Assembly: GCF_901709675.1 (NCBI RefSeq)
Contig: NC_051108.1
Coordinates: 4,498,631 to 4,562,630, forward strand
Source: Syngnathus acus
Taxonomy: Eukaryota; Chordata; Actinopteri; Syngnathiformes; Syngnathidae
DNA length: 64,000 nt
Direction: 5' to 3'
Shown: one piece after another, positions 31,901-41,839 of the stretch
Numbering within the stretch: position 1 is the stretch's first letter
Layout of the letters: every line of letters starts with the position of its first letter
The notes under the pieces: model-generated
The model's database searches: none
Told to the model about the DNA's origin: nothing
What the model saw: only the letters and a program-made list of their open reading frames with translations
Translations under genes and position numbers: made by a program

Positions 31901-34900
31901 GCTAACTGCCACACCACAGTCATTGCTCAGGTTGCTAATTCATTGGCGCAGCTACATGAAACCACCTGCATCATCCAGCTGGCTTCACGCATCCGCAGGA
32001 CACAGAAGAGGACAAAGGTACTATTTGTTATAAATTAATTAACTCAGTTTGAGGTGCTGTTTTTGCTCATTTTGATGGTCGTTTGTATAGTATCAAAAAA
32101 AAATATATATACCGTATTTTCCGGACTATAAGACACACCGGACTATAAGGCGCACCTTCAATGAATGGCCCATTTTAAAACTTTGTCCTTATATAAGGCG
32201 CACCGGACTATAAGGCGCACCATTAATGCATCATGTCAGATTTTGAATCCAAATCAAATCATTCTCCATTTGATCTTTTTTATTTCAACTTCAGACGCAA
32301 CAAATGACTTTATAATCACAAAATAATGATCCATCGTATTTTTGATTCATGTTTCATAGTCTTCAGCGGGCCACTTATGATTGATTTCATGACACAATAC
32401 TTCGGGCCAGTTTAAATTTAGGAATTTGGTCCATATATAAAGCGCACCGGACTATAAGGCGCACTGTCGGCTTTTGAGAAAATGTTAGGTTTTTAGGTGC
32501 GCCTTATAGTCCGGAAAATACGGTATATATATTTAATGGAGTCCAATCCAATACTAAAATTAAACAAAATCTTTACTCCACAGCAATCCAATTCATGCTC
32601 ACCTAGCGGCAGGAGTTTGACAAGACAAAAGAGAGGCCCACCATCTTTTTCCCTGCGAGCTTTCCACTCCACAGACGAGGTTGATGTTGACGTGCAACAT
32701 TTTCGTCTCCGCGGAGAGCTCGATGAACGTTCCAGTAGTGACCAATCCTGTGATACAGTCATCCAAATAGACTCTGATGGATTGATTCAGCCTAGAGTTA
32801 CCCCAAGGTTAGCAAAACCCGAGTTTGTGCCCATCATACCTTCCTTACATCCAAACAAGGCTGATATGGAAGATCCGGAGTTTACCGCTTTGCTGCAAGA
32901 GCTGCTGAAAATTCCGAAACTTCACGGAGAGAGCAAGAAAGATGACACGCAAGGGCAGACTGAAATTCTGAAAGCAGAAATGAAGAAGCCGGAGAGGGAC
33001 TGTCTTAAATGCGACACGTTCGCCGAGCTTCAGGAGCGCTTGGGCTGCATCGACGGAGAGGAAACGATGGATTTGCTCAAGTCCTCGTCAAAACTCCCTC
33101 CTGTTAACAACATCACACCAAAACCACAATCCCAGAAAGAGAAAGAAACACCACAAATGTTGAAACAGGGGCAAGGCTGCAGTCAGACGTTGGGTCGGGA
33201 AAAACAAACGGATGCTGCCTTCAACGGGGATAATTTCCAGAGAGAGGACTCTGGTCTTTACGATTGCGAGGAGTGCAGCGCAACCAGTTCCGGCGAGGAG
33301 CCGTTGAATCAAACTCTCAATCGAAACATAACTTGTCGCTATCAGTTACCAAAAACTGGCGCTCCTCAGCCTGCTGAAACACAAGCGTCTCAATTTGTAG
33401 ATACCAAACCTCAACCTACTAACAATTCCCTTCAACCTACACAGAGACAAGAAAGTCATGGAGCAGCTGACTGGTTCAAATCCGACAAAAGAACTTCACC
33501 AGTTGGAAAGAGTCTACCTGCATCTCCTCCTTCCCCTCCCTGCACCTCTTCAAAACCTTTACCGAGCAGTTCTCAACTTAAGGACATCCCGTCTAACGAG
33601 CCCAAAAAGGACGCGAAGGAAATGACGGCAACTATCACCGTAACCGTTCAACAACCGCTGGATTTAAAAGGTCAAGATGAACTTGTCTTCTCTATGGTGG
33701 AGGAGGTGACCATTAGCGGCACGCTGGACAGCGGTAGGACGGGAGGGAACATCATTTGTATTAAAGATGCTGCCCAGTCAACATCACGCATTCAAGGTTC
33801 TGCAGGCTCCCATCCGATCCAGATTATAAGCAACATAACAGAAGATTCCGCAGGAGCAAGTCAGACGAATGTCACTTTTGTTCATCCGGGAGGTCCGGCG
33901 ACTGATTTTGAAAAATTACGGTATCCTTCAAGAGAAAGATCTCTACCTTCATTTATAAACCCCATGCTGATAAATGCTGATTCAGATGATGTAAAAGAAA
34001 CACAAAGAACTGAATCTACAATAAAATGCCCAGAATCTGCTTCAGAGATTCACATAATAAATTCAAACAAGATAAGTAACCCAAGTCAGATCCAATCTCA
34101 CACAATGATCTTGGAAAACGCATCTTCTCATAACAACATAGAGGAAAACAAAATTTGTGGCGACAGGATCAAAAATACAGACAAAAGCTACCATGGAGAC
34201 TGGGAGCATGTTTACTCCACGAATCCTCCAAAGACCTTCTCGGGGGATGAACCAGCTCACCGACGTTTTGGGAATACTCGGCTAATTGGTGTTTCCTTAG
34301 GTTGCTTAGAAACGCGTGGCGAGTCCTTCAATACGGGTAGTCTGCCTCGAAGCTGGCTAAATGCCAACCACCAGCAAAGCCCCCATCATATGGCAGACGC
34401 TTGTAGAGACCCAAGGGGGTTGACATCATCCACTCCGTGTAGCCCGGGGGTGACCCTAGAGAGGAGGCGTGGCAAGCAGTCTTCCCCGGTGAACCTCCAC
34501 AAAGCCTCCTCGCTGAAATATGAAACAGACTACAAGCAAGAGGCGAGGAGACCTCTCAGAAAGGGATCATTATTTGAGACCTCAAAAGTAGGTATGAAAC
34601 ATGATCATGTGTCTGGGAGGATGATGTCACCCTTGGAGGAGAGTGGCAGACTTTTTAGTGCCAAACTGGATCAGTTGGCGGGTAAATCCCAGGGGAAGAG
34701 CACATGTGACTTTGAAAGGGGAAAGGCGATCTCCAAGAAAAGTTCTGACGGGTCCGGCAAAGGTGCTCATAAAGGAAAGAACATTGCTGGTTCTACAATA
34801 CCAAGAGCAAGCAGAAGCTCCAGAAAGACTCGCCAAACTAGTCAGAGTAATAATACTTCTGAAACTGCAAACCAATCCAAGCCAACACATTCAAAGCTGT

Positions 34901-37900
34901 CTGCCGTCGGGAAACTGAAAATGGTTTGTCCCAAAGTGCGACGCCTGTCAGCCCCCAGCATCAAGAACCTCAGTCTGCCTCGTAAAGGCCCGCAGCAGTC
35001 CATCAACCGGAGCGCTAGTCTTTCCCCGGACAGCAAAACCTTTGAGAGGACTTCGTCATTTCGCTCCTCTTCTCCTTCACCCGCCATCAGCCGGACGCCC
35101 AGTCAAAGCTCCACATGCTCATCCACAAAATCTGCCATCCAGGGCCTCACCAACGGACGCATTTCGGACTTCTTCAAGGAACGACCCGCCAGTCCCGCTT
35201 CATCGGGATTGGACCCAATGGGGTCATTTCCTTCTCCTTACAACCAAGTCACCTCTCCTCGGACACCTCCTCACATGAGTGGACATGCCAGCGACACCAC
35301 AAGTGTGCTCAGTGGCGATTTGCCGCCAGCTATGGGGAAAACGTCGCTGTATTTCTCAAACAGGAACAGTGCCATGAGCAGTGGTTATGATAGTTTGGTG
35401 AGGGACAGTGAAGCCACAGCCAGCAGCATATCGAACAGAGATTCTGTGAGCGACAGGAGCGGGTCCCTCCTCGGAGAGACTCACAGTAGCAGATCATCTC
35501 GGCGGAGAGGCAACACAGGTACAACTAATGGATTAGAAACGATGCAGTCAACATACAAAAGTATTGGGACACCTGGGAATGGACAGTGGCAGGGAGAAAG
35601 AAGGGAGCAATATACGGAAATTCAAAATGTTCCAAAAATGTATCAAATTTATATTTATTTAAAATTTATAGAACAAATTATTTGGGGTAAAGGTGATTAT
35701 TGTTTTTCAAAATAAACCTAGACTACTGTTAAAGAGAAAGATTTCATTTGTCAAATTACCGTATTTTACGGACTATAAGGCGCACCTTCAATGAATGGCC
35801 CATTTTAAAACGTTGTCCTTATATAAGGCGCACCGGACTATAAGGCGCACCGTTAATGCATCATGTCAGATTTTTAATCCAAATCAAATCATTCTCCATT
35901 TTACCTTTTTTATTTCAACTTCAGATGCAACAAATTACTTTATAATCACAAAATAATAATCCATAGTCTTTTTGATTCATGATTCATAGTCTTCAGAGGG
36001 CCACTTATGATTGATTTCATGACACAATGCTTCGGGCCAGTTTAAATTTAGGAATTTGGTCCATATATAAGGCGCACCGGACTATAAGGCGCACTGTCGG
36101 CTTTTGAGAAAATTTGAGGTTTTTAGGCGCGCCTTATAGTCCGGAAAATACGGTACAGGATATTTTTCAACCAATGCCAAATTCTAGCTTCATCTGAAAG
36201 TCAAGGATGTATAATTTTAAAATAACAATTGCTTTACACCTAATTTTCTGTTGCCTATTGTTGTCTATAGGACAAAAAAACTGGATGGAAAATTTGACAA
36301 ATATGGCCTAACTGTTAAATGTGGTTAAAGAAAACTCATGAAAGTTTCATAGAAATTATCCTAAAAGACATTTTTAATGAATAGCGGTGATGTGAATTGG
36401 AGATGACATGTCTATGGAATGCCGTCAGATCATGTACACTTAGTGGTGAGGAAAGCCTTACAGTGCCAGAAGTCATATTATTAATACATGAAGCCAACCG
36501 TTCATTCAGCATTGGAAATTAAATGCAAAAACAGGTTGGTTCAGAAAATAATAAAGGGTTATTCCATTCCACCAGGTTTCCAAAATTGACAGGAAAAGTC
36601 AATGAAAACACTTAAGCATCTTTCTCATATTGGATTTATTTCTGTTTATAGGCACTCACTTTCATCATCTTTCCAATGACGCAACCCCAGCCGCAAGACA
36701 ATCATCTAATAGCCTGCAATCTCGCTGGGCGGATCATGGAATCCCTGAAAACTACAAAGTATACGAGATTGACAAAGTGCAACGGATGCAGAAAAGAGGT
36801 ATACGCTATAAAATGCTAAATGAAATGTATTGTTCATATTCTATGTGATATATTTGTAGCTGATGGTTATTTGGGATTTACCATTTTGTTTACACTAAAA
36901 CAAACAAACACTAACATCCTAAGGAAACTATTTAGAAACTAAATAAATAAATAAATATATATATATATATAATATGAATATGTAGTATGAAAAACTGCTT
37001 GACAGATAATTTCATTCTCAGAAAATCCCATTTGCAGTTCCCCTAAAAAAAAAAAGCCCAACTAGCCATGCATAAGTAAATATTAAATAAAAGATGGCCA
37101 CCTTGCATCGCGAGTCGAAATGTGCTCCGAAGCACAATCTGCTGCATATGGTGACGTTATGTCCCCATGACGAGCCGTCTGGCCCCCATGAGACCCCTCC
37201 GTGCCTCTACCACACTCAAACGTTGCTTCTTGATGCAATTTTAATGACCGCATTGGGGGCTGGGAAGGGGGAATTGGGTCAATGTGCGGCAAAAGAACAA
37301 AGAATTAAACTCAACATGTTGGGGGGGAAGAGTTGTAATTTAATTTTGTACTGTATATTGTATTTGCTTAAAAAAAAAGGAATACTCGTGTTGTACATAA
37401 TCATAACAAGCATCATTTGATTTTGTGGCTTAGAGACATTAGGGGTTGTGTTTCGGCTCCCGGTGGACCTCATCTGCTGTCTTTAGTGGGCAGAGTGGGG
37501 GGGGGGGGGGGGGGTAGTCTTGTTCTCAAGTGTAAAGTGTGTGTGTGTGTTTGGGTGGGTCGGACTTGCTGACCTACTTACACACAGACACAGTTCTTAA
37601 GGGTCTTGGGGCTAATGATGGAATCAGGGTTATGTCAAGGTGAGGTTAATATTGTGAATTGTTTGCAAAAGCCTACCAGAAAAAAATATCTTAATGAAAT
37701 ATGCAACTGTTTGCATTTTCAGGGACTCACATGCTCCAGCGGCAAGCGGCGGTGTTCGGAGCTCTTACAGTAGATGATCACAGACGTCGGAGCCCAGTCC
37801 CGCAAATTGATCAGAGATCTGGAACAGGTCGGGCAGAATCTCGCGTTGGAGCACACCATACAGAACCAAGACTGTGAGTGATTGGATTTTAATTTACTCT

Positions 37901-38116
37901 GGAAAGTCACAATGTATGGAGAAGCAGTTTAGGAAATGAATGGTTGATCATACCGTACCCACTTCTGCAGCCGACCTTTGCCAGAGTTTCAAGGTGGGCT
38001 CCGTGGAGCCCCTGGAGGACCTTGAAGAGATGACACGATGGTTGGTGAAGAGGGAGAAGATGGCGGCCTCTTTGGATGGCAGCTCACATGATAGGAACCG
38101 GAAACTACATGTATGA
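21422..38116 (+). CDS. kif26b: KIF26B-type atypical kinesin, 13 clear exons plus two damaged C-terminal exons
   Basis: Exons: 21422-21481, 21675-22022, 23632-24045, 25663-25781, 25856-26027, 28271-28474, 28549-28642, 30572-30843, 31275-31455, 31589-31736, 31858-32017, 32584-35518, 36652-36798. They join in frame for 5254 bases (about 1751 aa). The final pieces 37723-37873 and 37971-38116 do not continue in the ancestral frame (see separate entry). KIF26 proteins are kinesin-11 family, microtubule-binding and ATPase-inactive; KIF26B acts in non-canonical Wnt/Ror signalling and cell adhesion. Visible: N-terminus aligned with KIF26B ([17 protein letters not shown]), two CxxC pairs (CERC, CTTC), degenerate motor at about 372-724 ([28 protein letters not shown]), then a giant exon with [32 protein letters not shown] and VYEID. 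Position next to hnrnpu supports kif26b over kif26a. Confidence 0.88.
22869..22935. repeat. (TG)n microsatellite in kif26b intron 2
   Basis: About 33 consecutive TG units, followed by imperfect gtggg units. The long histidine/threonine open frame on the minus strand here is only this repeat translated. Confidence 0.95.
23237..23511. mobile_element. CAGTRATCCCTCG-family MITE, left end truncated
   Basis: The right end (gcgaagtagcgagggatcactg, followed by TA) and interior match the complete copy at 27587-27906 closely. The left inverted end is missing, so the element begins within the aatccgcgaa block. Confidence 0.75.
24046..25023. other. kif26b intron 3, left part, nothing recognised
   Basis: AT-rich with A-runs near 24380 and 24610. 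No exon-like segment was seen. Confidence 0.6.
25024..25435. mobile_element. CCGTATTTTCC-family palindromic element in kif26b intron 3
   Basis: The ends are CCGTGTTTTCCGGACTATAA and the complement of CCGTATTTTCCGGACTATAA, with nested gcgccttatagtccggtgcg repeats at both sides. The interior carries the same aaactggcccgaagcattgt block as the copies at 32112, 35759 and 50788, but in opposite orientation. No coding capacity. Confidence 0.85.
26028..28270. other. kif26b intron 5
   Basis: Holds one complete MITE (27587-27906). The open frame at 26125-26517 and those near 26500-27300 have no family signature, and no splice-bounded exon was recognised. Confidence 0.6.
27587..27906. mobile_element. 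Complete TA-flanked MITE (CAGTRATCCCTCG family)
   Basis: Starts CAGTAATCCCTCG and ends with the complement of CAGTGATCCCTCG. It is flanked by TA at 27585-27586 and 27907-27908, and is about 320 bases long without coding capacity. It is the most complete of the three copies here. Confidence 0.85.
28643..30571. other. kif26b intron 7
   Basis: Contains the hAT-like element at 28980-29362. A fragment near 30280-30330 (ttacctgacatgtttcggcg followed by cttcatcagag) resembles a widespread teleost transposon end. Otherwise AT-rich DNA with nothing recognised. Confidence 0.6.
28980..29362. mobile_element. Non-autonomous hAT-like transposon with perfect 8-bp target duplication
   Basis: The terminal inverted repeats are CAGAGGTCCCCAACC and CTGGGGTCCCCAACC (complement of the right end). 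The flanking 8-mers CCATAAAC at 28972-28979 and 29363-29370 are identical, as expected for hAT insertion. The interior holds long inverted segments (gagcgtcttgacctgaa occurs in both orientations). No transposase frame. Confidence 0.85.
30905..31229. mobile_element. hAT-like repeat (GGTGTCAAACTCAAGGCCC family), in kif26b intron 8
   Basis: Reverse-oriented copy; it ends ggccttgagtttgacacctg. It shares ggcgggccgtatctggcccc and actgtcaacccaaataaatg blocks with 39037-39367. It ends about 45 bases before the exon 9 acceptor. Confidence 0.75.
32112..32523. mobile_element. CCGTATTTTCC-family element, 60 bases before a kif26b acceptor
   Basis: Complete copy with inverted ends CCGTATTTTCCGGACTATAA on both sides and TA flanks (32110-32111, 32524-32525). 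It ends only 60 bases before the acceptor of the giant exon at 32584. Confidence 0.85.
35759..36153. mobile_element. CCGTATTTTCC-family element in kif26b intron 12
   Basis: Same orientation and interior as 32112-32523. TA flanks lie at 35757-35758 and 36154-36155; one base differs in the left inverted end (TTTTACGG). Confidence 0.85.
37497..37514. repeat. G18 homopolymer in kif26b intron 13
   Basis: Eighteen consecutive G, followed 30 bases later by a short (GT)n run and gggtgggtcgg. Such a run could form G-quadruplexes and is also error-prone in sequencing. Confidence 0.9.
37723..38116 (+). pseudogene. kif26b: Disrupted C-terminal exons of kif26b
   Basis: Segment 37723-37873 (acceptor ttgcattttcag, donor gtgagt) and segment 37971-38116 (acceptor cttctgcag, stop TGA at 38114-38116) align to the C-terminal helical region of KIF26 proteins. 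The match [16 protein letters not shown] then [18 protein letters not shown] is ungapped against the family. That frame contains TAG at the position of a conserved glutamine. It is also one base out of phase with the preceding exon, which ends in phase 1. Read literally, the protein continues in another frame and stops by 37877 if unspliced, or soon after the next splice. The second segment stays open in the ancestral frame ([18 protein letters not shown]). Confidence 0.55.
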
Positions 38117-38731
38117 TAACTACACTTTTTTTTTTTTGCAGATTATCACTTATCGATGAAACACATGTCACCTTAAGATTTGTTTTTGTTTGGTCGGAAA
38201 TTGTAATATTGTATATGCCTGTAAATGGAAGCAAAAAATAAGGGACTTCTATGCTCTTACAATGGAGGAACTTTCTTCTTTTTTTTAAAAACTTTTCAGC
38301 AGTTCTTTATTTCTTGGGCTGAGATACTGTATATATGATGTATATATGGTTTATCATGAACTGTATATTTTAAAAGTTGTTGGTGTAGTTGGTCATTTCG
38401 TGTTCTAATTTAAGCGTATTTGTGAATTTGCATTTTTATTCCGATATCACTTTTGCTTTTCTTCACCACTGAATGTACATTGTGTGTTGTTTCTTTCTGC
38501 CTGTCTACCAATTTGCCTTATTTAGAGAGACAAAACCACTAAAACACACTGGAACTGTAGCTGAAATCAATTTGTGTCCTAGTCTGATGAAAAAAATGTG
38601 TTCAGTTTTTAAAACGTTTTCCTTTCGTCAATAATAGGTTTGCGCTTTTCTGTGACTCTCCTGTTTACTGTTTAAAGGAAAATTCCCAATAACTTGTACT
38701 GTATATACATTTTGGAGCTGAACAACATTGA

Positions 38732-38737
38732 AATAAA
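38732..38737 (+). terminator. Candidate polyadenylation signal of kif26b
   Basis: AATAAA about 615 bases after the last kif26b-like stop codon, in AT-rich sequence. Confidence 0.45.
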
Positions 38738-39036
38738 ATTGGTAGTCTTTCGAAACTAAGATAGAAAAGTGTTTAAGTCCTACGTACACCGAGGAAGCCT
38801 GAGAGGACTCAATAGTATCGAATAATATTAGCATTTTATTGTAATAATGAATTATAGGTACATGTCAATGACCTTGCTGTCATTTTTATGATATTGCAAA
38901 TTTTGTTCATGTTTTATTGTGCTTATATCATATCAATTGATTTTATTTTGAAGGATTTTGAAAACGGAAATTGTCGTAAATCGGTAAAAACTGACCTAAG
39001 CAATTGACGTTCAAAAGTAGCGCAAAGCCTTTAGGC

Positions 39037-39367
39037 CACAGGTGTCAAACTCAAGGCCCGGGGGCCAGATACGGCCCGCCACATCTTTTTATGTGGCCCG
39101 GGAAGACAAACTGTGCATCAAATTCGTGTGTCATTACTAGAATTGCAAATTGTCTTCACTTTTAATAATCTTTTTTTTTTTTTAATATTTCACCAGTTTT
39201 GACTCGTCTGATTTGAAAACGAGTTATTTGTCAGTTTGTTTTGTAGCTTTGACTGTATATAATATGAGGTGCTCATACATTTATTTGGGTTGACAGTCAT
39301 AATGGCCCTCCGAAAGAAGCTATGACTACAATGCGGCCCGCAAAAATATAAAAATTTGACACCCATG
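39037..39367. mobile_element. hAT-like repeat (GGTGTCAAACTCAAGGCCC family)
   Basis: Its ends, CACAGGTGTCAAACTC and the complement of CATGGGTGTCAAA, are flanked by CTTTAGGC (39029-39036) and CTTTAGGT (39368-39375), a 7-of-8 target duplication. Related copies are at 30905-31229 and 44763-45081. Confidence 0.7.
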
Positions 39368-40298
39368 CTTTAGGTGGTACAGATTTTTATTCCCTCATGT
39401 AGAACATGAATGAATGGATAATACAAGTCAAGTTAACAAAATGCAGAATGGAGACAAAACACAAGTGGTATCTCGTTATTGTGCAAGACTCCTGGTAATC
39501 TGACGCACACTACACCGGATTAAGTCATCATATGACTCTTTTACGTAACCTCTGACACACAGCACGACTCCACTTCTCTGCCAGAAGATGGCAGCCTCGG
39601 CCACATGTGTGATTTAAAAGAAATACATTTCAATCGCATGAAGGGAATCCAGTAATGAGACGAGGTTGCAAATTCCCCGGATGGAAGGGTAAACAAGATG
39701 ATCGTGGAGGACAGTCGACAAGGCTGATGTGCACCTGCATCCATAAAAACAAGCGCCCGAGACGTGCGTTTCCTTTCGGGGGAGAAGAAGATGTGCAAGC
39801 ACACTTATAAACATCATGCAGCGGTGAGTAGTCTGTCTTCATCCTACCCAGATGTGTCATTAAAGTTATATAAGATCGCGTACATTTGGGTTGGAGGGAT
39901 GTCATGCTACATAAGGAAACGACGGAGAGTCTGTAATTTTGCACCTATTTGACTAGAAATCGCATTTTATAGATAATTTAAGCGTGGAAACTATTGAGCG
40001 GCGAAATTTTAAACTTGTTTTTTTGGCCACGGCACAATTTATGGAGCTAAATCACATGACAGGCTCCAATTAAAAAAAAAAAAAAAAAAAATGTGTACAG
40101 CATTAGGGCATACCAAATAGTCATCAAGTAGATTTTCCGGAAACGTCAAAGATATAAATTTACAATGCGTGGTAAAATCTGTATTGTGCAAGGTTTTATT
40201 TTTTTTTTCGACTGAATGTCTGCTGTACGCACAATTGCACTATTTCAGCCAAGTTGCTCTTATTTATTCATTGTATGTGCCTTCTTATTTTTACTTTT

Positions 40299-40440
40299 TG
40301 TATTGTTTACTTGAATGTTTTGTTTGTCTGTGGACCAATTGGGTGTAATATGTCTTGGGATAGTGGGAAACGCAATTTCGATCTCTTTGTATGTCTTGAC
40401 ATGTGAAGAAATTGACAATAAAGCAGACTTTGACTTTATA
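40299..40440 (+). repeat. LINE 3'-end remnant, forward
   Basis: Contains a gtttgtctgtggaccaattg block, then cttgacatgtgaagaaattg, ending in an acaataaagcagactttgac tail typical of fish LINE 3' ends. Its inverse lies at 40704-40850. Confidence 0.6.
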
Positions 40441-40703
40441 GATAAAAATAAAAAAAAGTCAAAATATCTGCAGTGCTTGGAAAAAAAAATCCTAAAGATA
40501 GTTTCTAAATCAACATCAAAAATATGTTTGAGCCATCAATATGTGAATGCAAAACCGCTGCCTCATTTTGTCATTTCAACTCTCCGATCCTTCTGATGTA
40601 TTGCAACAATTTAGTGATGCTTTTGACAGTGGCATTCATACGCTTAAGTGAAAAAGATGAACAATTTTAATGTTAAAAAAAAGGAAGTTTGAAGACATCA
40701 AAA

Positions 40704-40850
40704 TCAAAGTAAGCTTTATTGTCAATTTCTTCACATGTCAAGACATACAAAGAGATCAAAATTGCATTTCCTACTATCCCACGGTGACACCCAATTGGTC
40801 CAAAGACAAACAAAACATTCAAGTAAACAATACAAAATGTCTGTTTTCAT
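40704..40850 (-). repeat. LINE 3'-end remnant, reverse
   Basis: Near-complement of 40299-40440 (attgtcaatttcttcacatg ... ccaattggtccaaagacaaa). The two copies form an imperfect inverted repeat with a spacer of about 260 bases. Confidence 0.6.
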
Positions 40851-41839
40851 GGGGAAAGGCATATTAAGCCAAGACCTTTAGTAACAAAGCCCGGGGTGTA
40901 CAAAGTATGGACCGGGGTCTACATAAGGCCCGCTCCGTCTTTAATCCGGACCACAGAGCATTTGCATTGTCAAGAATTTAACTGTTTCTCCCTTAAATAT
41001 GGTATAATTAAGCAATTGTCCCTTAAATTGGTGAATCTTATACTGTTTTATCTCATTAAATAATTGATACATTTATTGTTAGGTGGGAATAGAATTGTGA
41101 ATGGATGTGTAAACACGAATGGTTGAACGACCTGACGTGCATGTTTTTATAATGCGGTAGGATATTTGTTTTGCTCCTTGAATCTCCATGTATTATGAGT
41201 CATTCCTTGCTCCCAGCGTTCCTATCTCTTTCCATGTTGTAAAATTTACAGTGTCCCAATGTTGAATAAATATTGTGAGAACATTGTCGCACAAGCACAA
41301 AAGATCATTTGCGATACATGTAATTAATTTGCCCCATGTCAGCTCCGACCTATTCATTCTCCACTAATGCTAAGAGACAGGAAGTTGACGTTGGTGTTGA
41401 CAAGCTTTTAGCATTTCAAATGGCAGCAGGCCTTGTGATTTCCTTCCTCCCTAACAGATGGGTGCAGGTGATTAGCTGGGATGAGCAAAAAACAATGGAT
41501 GCTGTAAGTTATATAATGAGTTATCTTTTTCCACTTTCTGCAAAATTTGGTCAGAATAATTCTGTGACCTGGTTTAATTTAACTTTGACATTTATGCAGT
41601 TTGTGGATTAGAAGCAATAGCCAACAATGATTGGAAATCAGCTGATGTAAATTTGCTTTCAAGGTAAAAAAAGTTATAATATTCATATTTGTTGTCTCTT
41701 TGAATCCAGATTGGAGAAAGCCAGCGAATGAATCTGCTTTTACAATCCAAGCTCTGCGTAATAAAGACGTTGCCCATCTCCCCCCTGCTTGGCCATCGAA
41801 GTACTGAGACCTTTTCTGTTCTCGTCAAAACGAGACCAA

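Larger units (their letters stand above)
38117..41839. other. kif26b 3'UTR and kif26b-cnst intergenic region
   Basis: AATAAA at 38732-38737 is the likely kif26b polyadenylation signal. Beyond it are a hAT-like repeat (39037-39367), two inverted LINE tails (40299-40850) and AT-rich DNA. Genes found here in human (SMYD3, TFB2M) were not recognised. Confidence 0.6.

Noticed and set aside
35519-35715. C-terminal extension of the giant kif26b exon to 35715
   Set aside because: A gtacaa donor at 35519 joins in phase to the 36652 exon with conserved VYEID; the extension is AT-rich and unrelated.
41336-41611. 91-residue frame between kif26b and cnst
   Set aside because: No family signature, no splice context that joins it to cnst, and AT-rich codon use.
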